Of a stretch of 64,000 bases of DNA, positions 1-9,275 are shown one piece after another; positions within the stretch are counted from its first letter, which is position 1; every line of letters starts with the position of its first letter. Source of the DNA: Flavicella sp964230805 (GTDB taxonomy: Bacteria; Bacteroidota; Bacteroidia; Flavobacteriales; Flavobacteriaceae). The notes under the pieces are model-generated. The model ran no database searches. It saw only the letters and a program-made list of their open reading frames with translations, and was not told the DNA's origin. Made by a program: the position numbers and the translations under genes. Location: the NCBI GenBank assembly GCA_964230805.1, contig CAXRIA010000028.1, forward strand, positions 4,165 through 68,164, read 5' to 3'.

Positions 1-299
1 CTCAAGATACCACAACCCTAGGAAATATTGTCATTGATAGAGAAGCCTATTTGATTGTAAAAGACGGAAAGAAAATTGTATTGCCTCGAAAAGAATTTGA
101 ACTGTTCTCTTTATTGGCGTCCAAACCTGAAAAAGTTTTCAAACGAGAAGTTATTTTAGACAGCGTGTGGGGAAACGAAGTGGTTGTTGGCGGTAGAACG
201 ATTGATGTTCACATTCGTAAACTGCGAGAAAAGTTTGGAGACAGCTATTTTAAAACGGTGAAAGGTGTGGGATACAAATTTGTGCTGAATGAAAATTAA
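1..299 (+). CDS. Response regulator, C-terminal DNA-binding part (5' end outside window)
   Basis: The reading frame is open from the first bases of the window, so this is the 3' end of a longer gene. The visible ~98 residues form an OmpR/PhoB-type winged helix: the segment PRKEFELFSLLASKP is the first helix of the fold, RTIDVHIRKLREK is the recognition helix, and TVKGVGYKF is the terminal beta wing. The phosphoacceptor receiver domain must lie upstream. Its stop overlaps the start of the following histidine kinase by 11 bases, the usual layout of a translationally coupled two-component pair. The target genes cannot be read from this window. Confidence 0.93.
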   Translation, partial: QDTTTLGNIVIDREAYLIVKDGKKIVLPRKEFELFSLLASKPEKVFKREVILDSVWGNEVVVGGRTIDVHIRKLREKFGDSYFKTVKGVGYKFVLNEN

Positions 300-1326
300 A
301 AACCCGTATTCTTTTTCCTTTTCGACCGCATTGATGTTGAGTTTTTCTGTTTCGGTTGGCTATTTTTGTATTCTTTATTTCAAATACCAACTTTCGGATT
401 TCAAAACTACTTTTTACATTTTTATCGCTGCTTTTATTTTTTCCTTTGTTCTCCTTCAGTCCCGTGTGAAAAAATTTATTTTCAATAGAGTTCGACAAAT
501 TTATGAAGATGTTTCCTTATTGGATGTCAACAGTTTGGACAAAAATATCATGACTACTGACATTGAATCGCTCTCAAGAGAAATGAAAAAATTTGCGGAA
601 GACAAGCAGCTAGAAATTGAGTCATTAAATGAGAGAGAAGCGTACCGAAGAGAGTTTTTGGGAAATGTTTCCCACGAATTGAAAACACCTTTGTTTACGG
701 TACAAGGCTATTTATTGACGTTGATGGAAGGTGCTGCCAATGACAAAGAAATTAGAAATCGCTACTTAGAAAGAGCCAATATTGGGGTAGAACGTTTGGC
801 TTCTATTGTAAAAGATCTGGACATGATTTCTAAATTGGAAAGCAACGAATTGAATATTCAAGTCGAGCCTTTTAATATTTTGGAAGTTGTTCAAAACGTT
901 TTTGATCTTTTTGAAATGAAAATCAAAAAGAAAAATATGGTCTTGCGCTTTGATAAATTCTATGAGTTCCCCATTTATGTGCTTGGTGATCCAGAGAAAA
1001 TTGAACAAGTACTCATCAACCTTATCGTCAATGCCATCAAATACGGAGAAATTGGAGGTACGGTGATGGTATCTGTTGAGTCATCCAAAGAAAATAAAGT
1101 GCTTTTAAAAGTAATCGACAATGGTGAAGGCATCAAAGAAGAAAACATCAGTCGCATTTTTGAACGCTTTTACAGAGTCGATAAAAGTCGCTCTAGAGAC
1201 CAAGGAGGCTCCGGTTTGGGACTGGCCATTGTAAAACATATTATTGAAGCACACAAAGAAACCATTTCTTTGGAAAGTGAGTACGGCAAAGGTTCTACGT
1301 TCTTTTTTACGCTGAAAAGGGCTTGA
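289..1326 (+). CDS. Sensor histidine kinase (PhoR-like)
   Basis: Membrane sensor kinase of a two-component system that phosphorylates the regulator encoded just upstream. Two hydrophobic segments near residues 9-31 and 40-57 anchor it with almost no periplasmic domain. The HisKA H-box is GNVSHELKTPL with the phosphoacceptor His at 129. The HATPase domain shows the N box (NAIKYGE, near 248), G1 (DNGEGI, near 277), an F box (IFERFYRVD) and G2 (GSGLGLAIV, near 307). All catalytic motifs are intact. The short loop between the membrane segments suggests it senses something in the membrane or through a partner. The start overlaps the regulator stop. The gene is convergent with purD. Confidence 0.93.
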   Translation: MKIKNPYSFSFSTALMLSFSVSVGYFCILYFKYQLSDFKTTFYIFIAAFIFSFVLLQSRVKKFIFNRVRQIYEDVSLLDVNSLDKNIMTTDIESLSREMKKFAEDKQLEIESLNEREAYRREFLGNVSHELKTPLFTVQGYLLTLMEGAANDKEIRNRYLERANIGVERLASIVKDLDMISKLESNELNIQVEPFNILEVVQNVFDLFEMKIKKKNMVLRFDKFYEFPIYVLGDPEKIEQVLINLIVNAIKYGEIGGTVMVSVESSKENKVLLKVIDNGEGIKEENISRIFERFYRVDKSRSRDQGGSGLGLAIVKHIIEAHKETISLESEYGKGSTFFFTLKRA

Positions 1327-1342
1327 TTTCAATCCTAAAAAT

Positions 1343-2617
1343 TTACTTCAAATCAAACCCAATATCTGTGCGAAAATTCATGTCTTCGAAAGACACTTTT
1401 TGTATGTTGTTATACGATTTTTTCAAGGCTTCTTCCATCGTATCTCCGAGTGAGGTGAAAGCCATAACCCTCCCTCCATTGGTAACAATATTTTCTCCAG
1501 AAATTTTGGTTCCGGCATGAAAAACCGTGGTTTCCTCCACGTTTTCCAAACCTTTGATTGTTTTGCCTTTTTCATAAGCTTCGGGGTACCCTCCTGCCAC
1601 TACCATCACAGTGGTTGCGGTCTGTTCTGTGAGCTTGAACGATTTTTCATGCAATGTTTGCGTAGCAACTCCCTGAAACAATTCCAATAAATCTGACTGA
1701 ATTCTCGGTATAACAACTTCGGTTTCTGGATCTCCCATGCGGACATTGTATTCAATGACAAAGGGATTGCCATTAATATTCATCAAACCAATAAAAATAA
1801 ATCCTCGGTAATCAATATTGTCTTTTTGCAATCCTTCTATGGTTGGCTTCACAACACGTTGCTCTACTTTCGCCAAGAAATCTTCATTTGCAAAAGGTAC
1901 GGGAGAAATAGCGCCCATACCTCCTGTGTTCAAACCTTTGTCTCCTTCGCCAATTCTTTTGTAATCTTTCGCAGAAGGCAATACTTTGTAGCTTTTCCCG
2001 TCTGTTAAAACAAAAACCGACAATTCTATTCCATCCAAATACTCTTCAATCACAACTTTAGAAGAGGCTTCTCCAAACTTTTGATTGGTCAGCATGTCCT
2101 CAAGTTCCGATTTGGCTTCTTCTAAAGATTCTATAATTAAGACTCCTTTCCCTGCAGCAAGGCCATCTGCCTTCAATACAAAAGGTGGTTTCAGCGTTTC
2201 AAGAAATGCTTTTCCTTCTGCCAATGTTTCCGCTGTAAAGGCTTCATAAGCGGCTGTCGGGACACCGTGTTTTTTCATGAATTTTTTGGAGAACTCTTTG
2301 CTTCCTTCCAATTCTGCTCCGTCTTTTTTGGGCCCAATAACTGGTATCTTTTTTAAATCCTTATCCTTTAGAAAAAAATCATGCACACCGGCCACCAAAG
2401 GGGCTTCAGGCCCAACGATAACCATCGCAATATCATTTTGCAAAACTTCTTTTTTTATGGCATGAAAGTCCACGGGGTCAATCGGTAAATTGGTTGCTAT
2501 TTGAGCTGTTCCCGCATTTCCAGGCGCCATATAAAGTGTTGGCTTCTGATCGCTTTGAGACAATTTTAATGCAAAGGCATGTTCTCTTCCTCCTGAGCCT
2601 AAAATAAGAATGTTCAT
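1343..2617 (-). CDS. purD: Phosphoribosylamine--glycine ligase (GAR synthetase)
   Basis: Catalyses ATP-dependent joining of 5-phosphoribosylamine and glycine, the second step of purine synthesis, in the cytosol. The protein is 424 residues, normal for the family. It opens with the N-domain MNILILGSGGREHAF and carries the ATP-grasp fold, including KADGLAAGKGV (148-159) and the metal/ATP region EYNVRMGDPETE. The frame stays open for 35 codons upstream, but the conserved family start is at 2617, so that ATG is chosen. It is the last gene of a minus-strand run with the sugar transferase and rnpA (41 bases after the transferase stop) and is probably co-transcribed with them. Confidence 0.95.
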   Translation of the reverse strand: MNILILGSGGREHAFALKLSQSDQKPTLYMAPGNAGTAQIATNLPIDPVDFHAIKKEVLQNDIAMVIVGPEAPLVAGVHDFFLKDKDLKKIPVIGPKKDGAELEGSKEFSKKFMKKHGVPTAAYEAFTAETLAEGKAFLETLKPPFVLKADGLAAGKGVLIIESLEEAKSELEDMLTNQKFGEASSKVVIEEYLDGIELSVFVLTDGKSYKVLPSAKDYKRIGEGDKGLNTGGMGAISPVPFANEDFLAKVEQRVVKPTIEGLQKDNIDYRGFIFIGLMNINGNPFVIEYNVRMGDPETEVVIPRIQSDLLELFQGVATQTLHEKSFKLTEQTATTVMVVAGGYPEAYEKGKTIKGLENVEETTVFHAGTKISGENIVTNGGRVMAFTSLGDTMEEALKKSYNNIQKVSFEDMNFRTDIGFDLK

Positions 2618-2658
2618 TGTATGTGTGTTTGTTATTCCCGTACTTTCGGGACTGTCTG

Positions 2659-3234
2659 TTATTTTCCTTTTCCTTTTACAACGACCAATACGGTGTAAAG
2701 GATGATTTTTAAATCCGTCCACAAAGATACGTTATCTAGATAAACTAGGTCATATCTGGCGCGTAATTTCATTTGCTCCAAAGAGTCAGCGTATCCATAG
2801 CGTATTTGACCTAGGGAGGTGATTCCTGGTCGTAATTTTTGAAGTTCTTTGTACCTAGGAATGTGATGAATGATTAAATTTAAAAAATGAGTTCTTTCAG
2901 GTCGAGGACCCACAACACTCATTTCTCCGATGAACACATTGTAAAATTGAGGAAACTCGTCAATTCTAAATTTTCTCAAAAATTTTCCAAATTTCGTAAT
3001 GCGTTGCGTTTCTTCTCTTGAAAGTAAGGGGTCGTTTACCGGGGGCACTCCCTTCATACTCCGAAACTTGTAGATCTGAAATGGTTTTCCGTTTCTTCCC
3101 ACTCTCAATTGCCTGTAAAAGGGATTCTCTCTTGTTGTGACCCATATAATCAATGCGATCAAGGGGGTCATCCAAACCAGAATAAAAAGAAGCGCCAATA
3201 AAGAAAAAAAAATGTCAAATGTTCTTTTCAGCAT
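2659..3234 (-). CDS. Bacterial sugar transferase (monotopic phosphoglycosyl transferase)
   Basis: Transfers a phospho-sugar to undecaprenyl phosphate to start a surface polysaccharide or glycan (WbaP/PglC catalytic-domain family). Visible: an N-terminal membrane segment (residues 8-32), FYRQLRVGRNGKPF, KFRSM (56-60), the catalytic Asp-Glu pair in RIDEFPQ (92-93) and GPRPE (109-113). At 191 residues it is the short, catalytic-domain-only form. An in-frame start 48 bases upstream exists, but it would overlap rnpA. The ATG at 3234 begins five bases after the rnpA stop, directly preceded by AAAGGT, and gives the standard family start. No other glycan genes are adjacent. Confidence 0.88.
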   Translation of the reverse strand: MLKRTFDIFFSLLALLFILVWMTPLIALIIWVTTRENPFYRQLRVGRNGKPFQIYKFRSMKGVPPVNDPLLSREETQRITKFGKFLRKFRIDEFPQFYNVFIGEMSVVGPRPERTHFLNLIIHHIPRYKELQKLRPGITSLGQIRYGYADSLEQMKLRARYDLVYLDNVSLWTDLKIILYTVLVVVKGKGK

Positions 3235-3238
3235 ACCT

Positions 3239-3628
3239 TTATTGTCCGTTGGTTTTTTCTTTGATTCTTGCACTGAATTCAAACGCTAATTTTTTCATTT
3301 TGGTATGTAACACATCCATGGACATTTCTTCTTTATTCAGAAAGACAATCATCATGTTGCAATCGCTGGTTAATGGTTCCAAAAAAAATCTTTTATGCAA
3401 ACGAAAAGATTCTCTCATCATACGCTTGATTCGATTTCTATGAACCGCTTTAGGAATTTTTTTTTTGGGTACAGAAACCCCTGTAAGCAAGGTAGGTTGC
3501 GTGTTTTTTAAGCCTTCTAAAAAGACCAGCCGTAATGGGTACGAAGTAATTGTTTTTCCAGAGACAAACAATTCTTCTATACTTTTTTTACTTTTTAATT
3601 TGTCTTTATTTCCGTACGTAAAACTCAT
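3239..3628 (-). CDS. rnpA: Ribonuclease P protein component
   Basis: Protein subunit of RNase P, which binds the catalytic RNA and the 5' leader of pre-tRNAs. The 129-residue basic protein has the RNR signature HRNRIKRMMRES (63-74) and the N-terminal pattern NKDKLKSKKSIEELFVSGK. In many bacteria rnpA follows rpmH next to the replication origin. Here rpmH is absent and the downstream neighbour is a sugar transferase. A TAnnTTTG-type promoter box ends only about five bases before the ATG, so the leader would be very short. Confidence 0.94.
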   Translation of the reverse strand: MSFTYGNKDKLKSKKSIEELFVSGKTITSYPLRLVFLEGLKNTQPTLLTGVSVPKKKIPKAVHRNRIKRMMRESFRLHKRFFLEPLTSDCNMMIVFLNKEEMSMDVLHTKMKKLAFEFSARIKEKTNGQ

Positions 3629-3633
3629 CGGGA

Positions 3634-3641
3634 CAAAAATA
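3634..3641 (-). promoter_or_regulatory. Candidate -7 promoter box for rnpA
   Basis: Read on the minus strand this is TATTTTTG, matching the Bacteroidota -7 element TAnnTTTG. It ends about five bases before the rnpA start, so the transcript would be leaderless or nearly so. No clear TTG -33 element was found at the usual distance. Confidence 0.4.
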
Positions 3642-3660
3642 ACTATAATTGTTGGGTTTC

Positions 3661-6162
3661 CTAAAAAAGATAACGTACGGATGCGGAATAATTTCTTCCT
3701 GGACTGCTTATCCCTGAAGCAAATTCTTTGTAATGTTGATCAAAAATATTGTCCACTCTGATTTGCAAATCTATATGGCTTCTCAATTCGTAATCAAACG
3801 AACAATTCAACACAGACCACGCGGGTGTTCCAGCATATTTTTCGGAGAGAATTAATGCATTTTGATTGATAATTGGTGTTTCTTCTATATTGTCAATCCC
3901 TTCATATAAGTTGTAGTCTTCTGCCCTTTTTGCTGCATTGAAAACGCATTGTACATTGGTTTGCAATCGGTTTTTTTTGTACCCCAAAGAAATGTTTCCA
4001 AAAAGTGGAGGTATTGAGGAAAGGGGCTCCCTTGTGTCTAGCGTTCTTCCATGGGTGTACGTCAAAGAGCCATTGGCAAACCAATGTTCGTTTATTTCTC
4101 CTCGAACCTCAAATGTTCCTCCTCGAACAAAAGCGCGTCCTCTATTTACATTGGACAGCACTTGGGCAGTCTCGCCTTCGTATTGAATGGTTGCGTATCC
4201 CTCCTTTTGAGTGAGGTGATCATAGGGTGCCCGAGTAATGTAATTGTCTAAAATTGTCTGATATACATTGAGTGCCAAGTGAAACCGACGGTTTTTTGTG
4301 GCATGTCGAATCCCTATTTCTGAATTGTAGGCATACTCTGGTTTCAAATTTACATTTGGCACGGTTACATTTCCATTTTTTTCTCTGATTTTTCCAATAT
4401 CATCGATGTTTGGAGAACGAAAACCAGAAGAAAAGACCAAACTTATTTTTGTTAAATCAGTAGGTTTGTAAATATGTCCTATCGTTGCGGTGACCGCAGT
4501 GTTTCGCAAAGAAATTTTTTCGTCAGGAAGCACAAGGAGTGGTGCTGAAGAAACATTCCAAAGGGCATGCAATTGCGTATTGGTCAAACGCACCCCTGTG
4601 TTGAGCGTATTTTTGGCATCTATATCTTGACGGTATCCAAGGTATATGGCTTGTGTTGAATAATCGCTTCCTTCACTTGGGTATCGTGTTTGAACATCAA
4701 AAAAACGATCAACTCCTATGATTTTATTGTTTGAAAAATCAACGTCCAAAACGGCACCCAAGGCACTGGAGTTCACTTTGTTGTAAACTGCCTCCAAACC
4801 ATAAGTCAGAACTCTCTTACTCTTTTTTGTCAATGCTACTGAAAAATCAGCATTGAAGCTAAAAACGTTTACATTTTCACTTCTGGTAGAACGTTCAAAA
4901 ATGCTCGAAAATTTTCTTTGAATTCTCGATTCTTTGATGTCTTGATAGGCCATTGTAATGGTTCCTTTGTCTATCCAGTTGTTCACATCGTCTAAGGATA
5001 TTTGGGTAGAAAAAAGAAGTCTTTTTTGAGGCCCATAAGACCACTCTGCAAATTTCAAATCACCTGAGGAAGTTCTTTCTGTAAGCCTATCAAACCTCGG
5101 GATATGAGAGGACTCTGAATATTGAAAATTCAACATCATCTCGGTATCATTGGATACGGGCAAATATATTTTCTGTAGAAAATCTTTTTGTGAGTAACCC
5201 GTGTTTTTTTGAATATTCGGATTCTTGTTTACTTCACTTGACATCTTGAAGATTTCTCCTGTGTTTTCGGAATACTCGAATACCTTTCCCCAGTTTTCAA
5301 AACCATGAGATCGCCTCGTTCCCATACGCAAATCTCCAAAATCTGAAAAAGAGATGTTGGTGTAAAAAGCACATTTTTTAAATCTCAGTTCTGTATCAAT
5401 TTGTGTGGTAAATTCATTGTTTACCGTATTGACTCGAGAGAATAAAGAGGAATATACTTCTTTGGATTGAGCGGTTTTTAATTTTTTTGTGTAGTAGTGA
5501 ATCACCCCACCCAATGCATCAGACCCATACGACATTGAAGCGGGGCCAAAAATAACCTCTACCCTATCCAACATAGATGGAGCTATGGTTATTGTATTTT
5601 GCAAGTGACCTTTTCTATAAATTGCGTTATTCAGGCGAACACCATCTATGACAAGAAGCACCCGATTTGACTCCATACCTCTCAACACTGGACTCCCTCC
5701 ACCAAATTGTGTTTTTTGAACCTTAATTCCGGAGGTTGATGCCAGTAAATCAGCGGTGGTTTGAGGGGATATTTTTTGTATTTCCCGAGCGGTAAGAATG
5801 ACGGTTTGTTCTGCAATTCTATTCAAATTTTCTCGTCCTTTTGAAAGAGACAATACTACTTCTTCTAGTTTTTCAGTAATTTTATTTAAATCGACTACAA
5901 AATCTTTTTGAAGCAACTCTTTGTAATTTGTTTTCACCTTTACATAAGAATTATGAAATATAAAAAGCTCGGCATTTTGTAGGAATGAAGAAATGTCTGC
6001 TTCCCCATCATTGTTTGTGTAAACTATCATGGATTTGTCTTTGTTCGAAATAGAAACTCCTTTGATTGGACCTCCTATATCATTTCCAACTACTGTGAGT
6101 GTTTGTGCTTTTACAAACACACCGCAGAACAAAAACAGACCTGTTATTATTACCCTCATCAA
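3661..6162 (-). CDS. TonB-dependent outer-membrane receptor, haem/haemoprotein type
   Basis: An 833-residue outer-membrane barrel receptor powered by TonB. A signal peptide (residues 1-19, ending VKA-Q) precedes a carboxypeptidase-regulatory-like beta domain, then a plug beginning near 97 with the NRVLLVIDGVRLNNAIYR and YGSDALGGVIHYYT stretches, and a barrel ending in aromatic YLF. The plug text, an FRSP sequence near residue 581 and NLKPE near 606 resemble the FRAP and NPNL boxes of HmuR-type haem receptors, so haem or a haem protein is the best substrate guess. This is inferred from motifs only. It starts directly after the recO stop and is probably the last gene of the porZ-recO transcript. 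Confidence 0.85.
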   Translation of the reverse strand: MMRVIITGLFLFCGVFVKAQTLTVVGNDIGGPIKGVSISNKDKSMIVYTNNDGEADISSFLQNAELFIFHNSYVKVKTNYKELLQKDFVVDLNKITEKLEEVVLSLSKGRENLNRIAEQTVILTAREIQKISPQTTADLLASTSGIKVQKTQFGGGSPVLRGMESNRVLLVIDGVRLNNAIYRKGHLQNTITIAPSMLDRVEVIFGPASMSYGSDALGGVIHYYTKKLKTAQSKEVYSSLFSRVNTVNNEFTTQIDTELRFKKCAFYTNISFSDFGDLRMGTRRSHGFENWGKVFEYSENTGEIFKMSSEVNKNPNIQKNTGYSQKDFLQKIYLPVSNDTEMMLNFQYSESSHIPRFDRLTERTSSGDLKFAEWSYGPQKRLLFSTQISLDDVNNWIDKGTITMAYQDIKESRIQRKFSSIFERSTRSENVNVFSFNADFSVALTKKSKRVLTYGLEAVYNKVNSSALGAVLDVDFSNNKIIGVDRFFDVQTRYPSEGSDYSTQAIYLGYRQDIDAKNTLNTGVRLTNTQLHALWNVSSAPLLVLPDEKISLRNTAVTATIGHIYKPTDLTKISLVFSSGFRSPNIDDIGKIREKNGNVTVPNVNLKPEYAYNSEIGIRHATKNRRFHLALNVYQTILDNYITRAPYDHLTQKEGYATIQYEGETAQVLSNVNRGRAFVRGGTFEVRGEINEHWFANGSLTYTHGRTLDTREPLSSIPPLFGNISLGYKKNRLQTNVQCVFNAAKRAEDYNLYEGIDNIEETPIINQNALILSEKYAGTPAWSVLNCSFDYELRSHIDLQIRVDNIFDQHYKEFASGISSPGRNYSASVRYLF

Positions 6163-6879
6163 CTAAAACAATTCTTTCAACACCTGTATGGATCGTGGCC
6201 TGCGGAATCCCGACAAATGAAGTTCAAAATATTTCATAAGTATCTCCAAAAGTTTCTGTCGGTCAACCACATTTAAAAGCACCCTTTCTAAACTATCAAA
6301 ATTTATGCCTAACAGACCTTTGAAAAGAATTAATTCTTTTCCTGTCACGAAATCAGTACGGGGTTCTTGCGATAAAAATTTCCCTTCTTTGAGTCCAAAG
6401 TATTTTTTTTCAAGTCCCGATGCTTCCGGATAAAAGCCTAAATACTTGGTGAGCTGTATCAAAAAAACCAAATGAAAATTTGCTGAGTTTTGATGCAAAT
6501 CCAACCACTTTAAAGAGGTTTCTATAAAAAGAAAAAGCGCTTTGTTTTCCTCGTTTTCTTGCAAAGAGTTGTTCAATACTTCTGCCAAAAAATAAGCGAT
6601 TGATTGCTTCGTGTAGTTTTGATAAAGCGTCTCGTACGAATAGGTGATGCGCGTGTCTTTTAGACTGTTTAAATTCCCTTTATTGTTGTGTGAAGCCGTA
6701 AGTTCTAAATGGTTCAACGGCTGAAAATAGGCGGGTTTCAATTTCCCTTTTTTACTTTTTAAGACGCCTCGAAGCATGTAAGATTTCACTCCAAAGTCTT
6801 TTGTAAAACATTTTACAATCAAACTAGATTCGCCATATTTAATAGCGTTCATGACAATGGCTTCTGTTGTGACCTGCAT
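6163..6879 (-). CDS. recO: DNA repair protein RecO
   Basis: Recombination mediator that works with RecF/RecR to load RecA on gaps and anneals single strands. The 238-residue protein begins with the OB-fold pattern TTEAIVMNAIKYGESSLIVKCFTKDFG, followed by YMLRGVLKSKKGKLKPAYFQPLNHLEL, which are diagnostic. The helical C-terminal domain lacks a visible four-cysteine zinc cluster, which many RecO proteins have. The ATG shares its last base region with the upstream porZ-like stop at 6879, and the stop abuts the TonB receptor start, so all three look co-transcribed. Confidence 0.93.
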   Translation of the reverse strand: MQVTTEAIVMNAIKYGESSLIVKCFTKDFGVKSYMLRGVLKSKKGKLKPAYFQPLNHLELTASHNNKGNLNSLKDTRITYSYETLYQNYTKQSIAYFLAEVLNNSLQENEENKALFLFIETSLKWLDLHQNSANFHLVFLIQLTKYLGFYPEASGLEKKYFGLKEGKFLSQEPRTDFVTGKELILFKGLLGINFDSLERVLLNVVDRQKLLEILMKYFELHLSGFRRPRSIQVLKELF

Positions 6880-9161
6880 TAATTTACGACAGCTATTTTC
6901 GTTGTGGACGTTTGTTCGCCCTCGGCATTAAACAATAAAACAATATAAATACCTGAGGCTACTTTTTTTCCTGATAGGTTTTTTTTGTTCCAAACTACTT
7001 TCCCTCCAAGACTGGATTGCCCCTCTAGCGTATTTGTTTCAAAAACCAAATTCCCTGCGACGTCTAAAATTTTGACATTCGTATCATATGGCAAGCTTGC
7101 CCCGTCTTTTCCTGTAATCGTCACCTCATTGTGCTGTCTCAATACCGGATTGGGAAATGCATACACTTCTGTAAGTTCTTCACCATAAGGAGCGATTCCA
7201 CTTTTAAACGAAACCATTCCTTTGCTCGTTAAAAAATAAAGTTTTCCTGTGCTTTGGTCTATTTGTATTCTCAATACATTGTTTGAAGGTAGTGGTGAAT
7301 TTTCAGTTGTAAAACGCGCCAATGTCACATCACCGCTGTGATTTGTATGAATAACTCCTCCATTGGTGGTTCCAAACCATTTGTTGTCTGCGCCATCTAC
7401 CAAAATCGTATTGACTTCTGAGGTTCCCAAAAGCTTTTGATTGGATCCGTCATCAACAATAATCACAGGCGCTGCTCCTTCAAAATTGTTTGAAAAAACA
7501 CTGTTACCATCTCTCAAAACCACCAAACCTTGGGAGGTTCCAATCCAAATATTGTTTCTGGCATCTGTGGCTACTGCTCTGACATTGTTATCAGGAATTC
7601 CATGCTCTCCTGTTAAAATAACCGATTGATTGGTTTTTGAAGAATACCCAAAAAGTCCTAATTTTCGTGTTCCTATCCAAATGTTATCTTGGTGATCAAT
7701 GGTCATTTTATTCATATCTACAGACAAGCCCGAAACACCCATATCGTGATTGGACCAAACGCCATCGGGTGTTCTTTTTTTCAAAACCGTACCTGGTGCC
7801 AAGCTGTTTGCTGCCCAAAAATTTCCTTCACTATCAAAAGCTGTTCCATCGACTCTGACAGTCACATAATTCGTTAATTCTGGCAGTGCTTCTTCTAGTT
7901 CGCTATTGAAATTGTTCCAAAAATCTAGGTATTCATTGTTTTCTAAAACCAATACTCCTCCCGTTTCATTGCTCGTAATATCATTTGTTTGAGCCCATGA
8001 GCTCACATAAACTTTCTCTATATTATCCGGATCAAATATTACGTTTACCAAATCTCTTGCTTTAAAGGATTCATAAGGAATATGTACCCATTCTGACCCG
8101 TTGTAATGACTGATATCTTTTTGCATTCCAAATGGACCGTAAGATCGACTGTACCCTCCGTAAACTGTCCATACATGCTTCTCTTTGACGGAAATTGAAA
8201 AAATGGAATTTGTCAGGGGACCTCCCGGATGAATCTCTGTCATATTTGTAGGGTTTGACAACAAACCTTTTAAGACACCTCTGGAAGAGGTTCCTAAGTA
8301 AATATGAATTCCGTCGATCAAAACAGCTTGAAGATTACTTTCTGAAAAACTTGTGGATTCTATATAGTTTGCATCGAATACTTTTACGTTGGTACTTGTT
8401 CCTACAATCAAATTCGTTGCCTCTGAATTCAAATCCACTATTTTTGAGGACATCTTTATTTTTTGAACTAGTTTTAAATCGTCACTTATTTCGTAGACTA
8501 CGCTGCCCCTGCTACACAACAAATCTCCTTGAAATGTCTTGAAATTATCAAAATTTCCAGAAAAATATGAGCTCCAATTATTAAAATCGTTTAAATTTTG
8601 ATCCAAGCCCCCTCTGTAAATACCTTGTTCGGAAGCCGCATAAATTATGTCATTAGCAATTATGATGTCGTTGATCACTACCGAAGAAGAATTGGCTCCG
8701 ATGAAAAAGGTATCTCTAAATTCTTTTTTTACAATATCATAGGTAACAATCCCAAAAGGCATGGAGAGGTACAAAAGGTTGTTGTACTCATATATGTTGT
8801 TTATTTTCTTTTCATTTGATACTTCAGATAGGGCAATGGCGACAATCCTATCAACCCTTCCAGATGGGTCAACAATATCAATGAATCCATTTTCATAACC
8901 TACCACCAAAATCGAATTTGCAATACTGTAGTGTATAGCCGAGGTGTTTTCCCCAGACAACCCATTGATAGAAGATAGTTTTGTCAATTCTTCTAAATTT
9001 TGATCATAGACAAACACAGAATTTTCAGCCATTGCATAAAGCTTGCCTTCTCCAAATGTGACTTTTTTGACATTGTTATAGGAATAAAGGTCCTCCCATG
9101 CAGCACTATAATCTGTTTGTCCCAAAATAGTGGCACTAGTCAACATGAGAAAAAATCTCAT
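6879..9161 (-). CDS. porZ: PorZ-like type IX secretion protein (beta-propeller, C-terminal sorting domain)
   Basis: A secreted, surface-associated component of the type IX secretion system; PorZ in Porphyromonas helps deliver anionic LPS to cargo. A signal peptide (MRFFLMLTSATILGQ) is followed by WEDLYSYNNVKKV, typical of PorZ. Propeller repeats follow, including two-component-regulator-type blades such as NIWIGTRKLGLFGY, NIWIGTSQGLVVL and NKWFGTTNGGVIH. A terminal Ig-like sorting domain contains YAFPNP and GKKVASGIYIVLLF. Longer starts exist (9194, 9233), but a TAnnTTTG box at 9199-9206 puts the transcript start just upstream of 9194, and AGAGGT precedes the ATG at 9161, so 9161 is chosen. 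It is followed directly by recO. Confidence 0.82.
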   Translation of the reverse strand: MRFFLMLTSATILGQTDYSAAWEDLYSYNNVKKVTFGEGKLYAMAENSVFVYDQNLEELTKLSSINGLSGENTSAIHYSIANSILVVGYENGFIDIVDPSGRVDRIVAIALSEVSNEKKINNIYEYNNLLYLSMPFGIVTYDIVKKEFRDTFFIGANSSSVVINDIIIANDIIYAASEQGIYRGGLDQNLNDFNNWSSYFSGNFDNFKTFQGDLLCSRGSVVYEISDDLKLVQKIKMSSKIVDLNSEATNLIVGTSTNVKVFDANYIESTSFSESNLQAVLIDGIHIYLGTSSRGVLKGLLSNPTNMTEIHPGGPLTNSIFSISVKEKHVWTVYGGYSRSYGPFGMQKDISHYNGSEWVHIPYESFKARDLVNVIFDPDNIEKVYVSSWAQTNDITSNETGGVLVLENNEYLDFWNNFNSELEEALPELTNYVTVRVDGTAFDSEGNFWAANSLAPGTVLKKRTPDGVWSNHDMGVSGLSVDMNKMTIDHQDNIWIGTRKLGLFGYSSKTNQSVILTGEHGIPDNNVRAVATDARNNIWIGTSQGLVVLRDGNSVFSNNFEGAAPVIIVDDGSNQKLLGTSEVNTILVDGADNKWFGTTNGGVIHTNHSGDVTLARFTTENSPLPSNNVLRIQIDQSTGKLYFLTSKGMVSFKSGIAPYGEELTEVYAFPNPVLRQHNEVTITGKDGASLPYDTNVKILDVAGNLVFETNTLEGQSSLGGKVVWNKKNLSGKKVASGIYIVLLFNAEGEQTSTTKIAVVN

Positions 9162-9198
9162 TACCTCTTTTAATTTCCCGAATTTTATCAACATTGCA

Positions 9199-9206
9199 CA
9201 AATATA
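9199..9206 (-). promoter_or_regulatory. Candidate -7 promoter box for porZ-recO-TonB receptor
   Basis: On the minus strand this reads TATATTTG, an exact TAnnTTTG match. Transcription would start about four bases further on, which makes the upstream candidate start codons of porZ unusable and supports 9161. It lies back to back with the box for the CYTH gene. Confidence 0.5.
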
Positions 9207-9237
9207 TTTATTATTATTCGAAACCTTGTTCACGCAT

Positions 9238-9245
9238 TAATTTTG
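9238..9245 (+). promoter_or_regulatory. Candidate -7 promoter box for the CYTH gene
   Basis: TAATTTTG, an exact TAnnTTTG match, 30 bases before the chosen start at 9276. No TTG at the usual 17-23 base distance upstream was found. Confidence 0.45.
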
Positions 9246-9275
9246 TAGTTTTAAATGCCCAAAACAATGTCGCCC

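Noticed and set aside
2618..2722. 35-codon extension of purD
   Set aside because: The extension overlaps the sugar transferase end and is not conserved in purD; MNILILGSGGREHAF is the canonical start.
3235..3282. Longer start for the sugar transferase
   Set aside because: It would overlap the rnpA end; the ATG at 3234 gives the family start and lies just after the rnpA stop.
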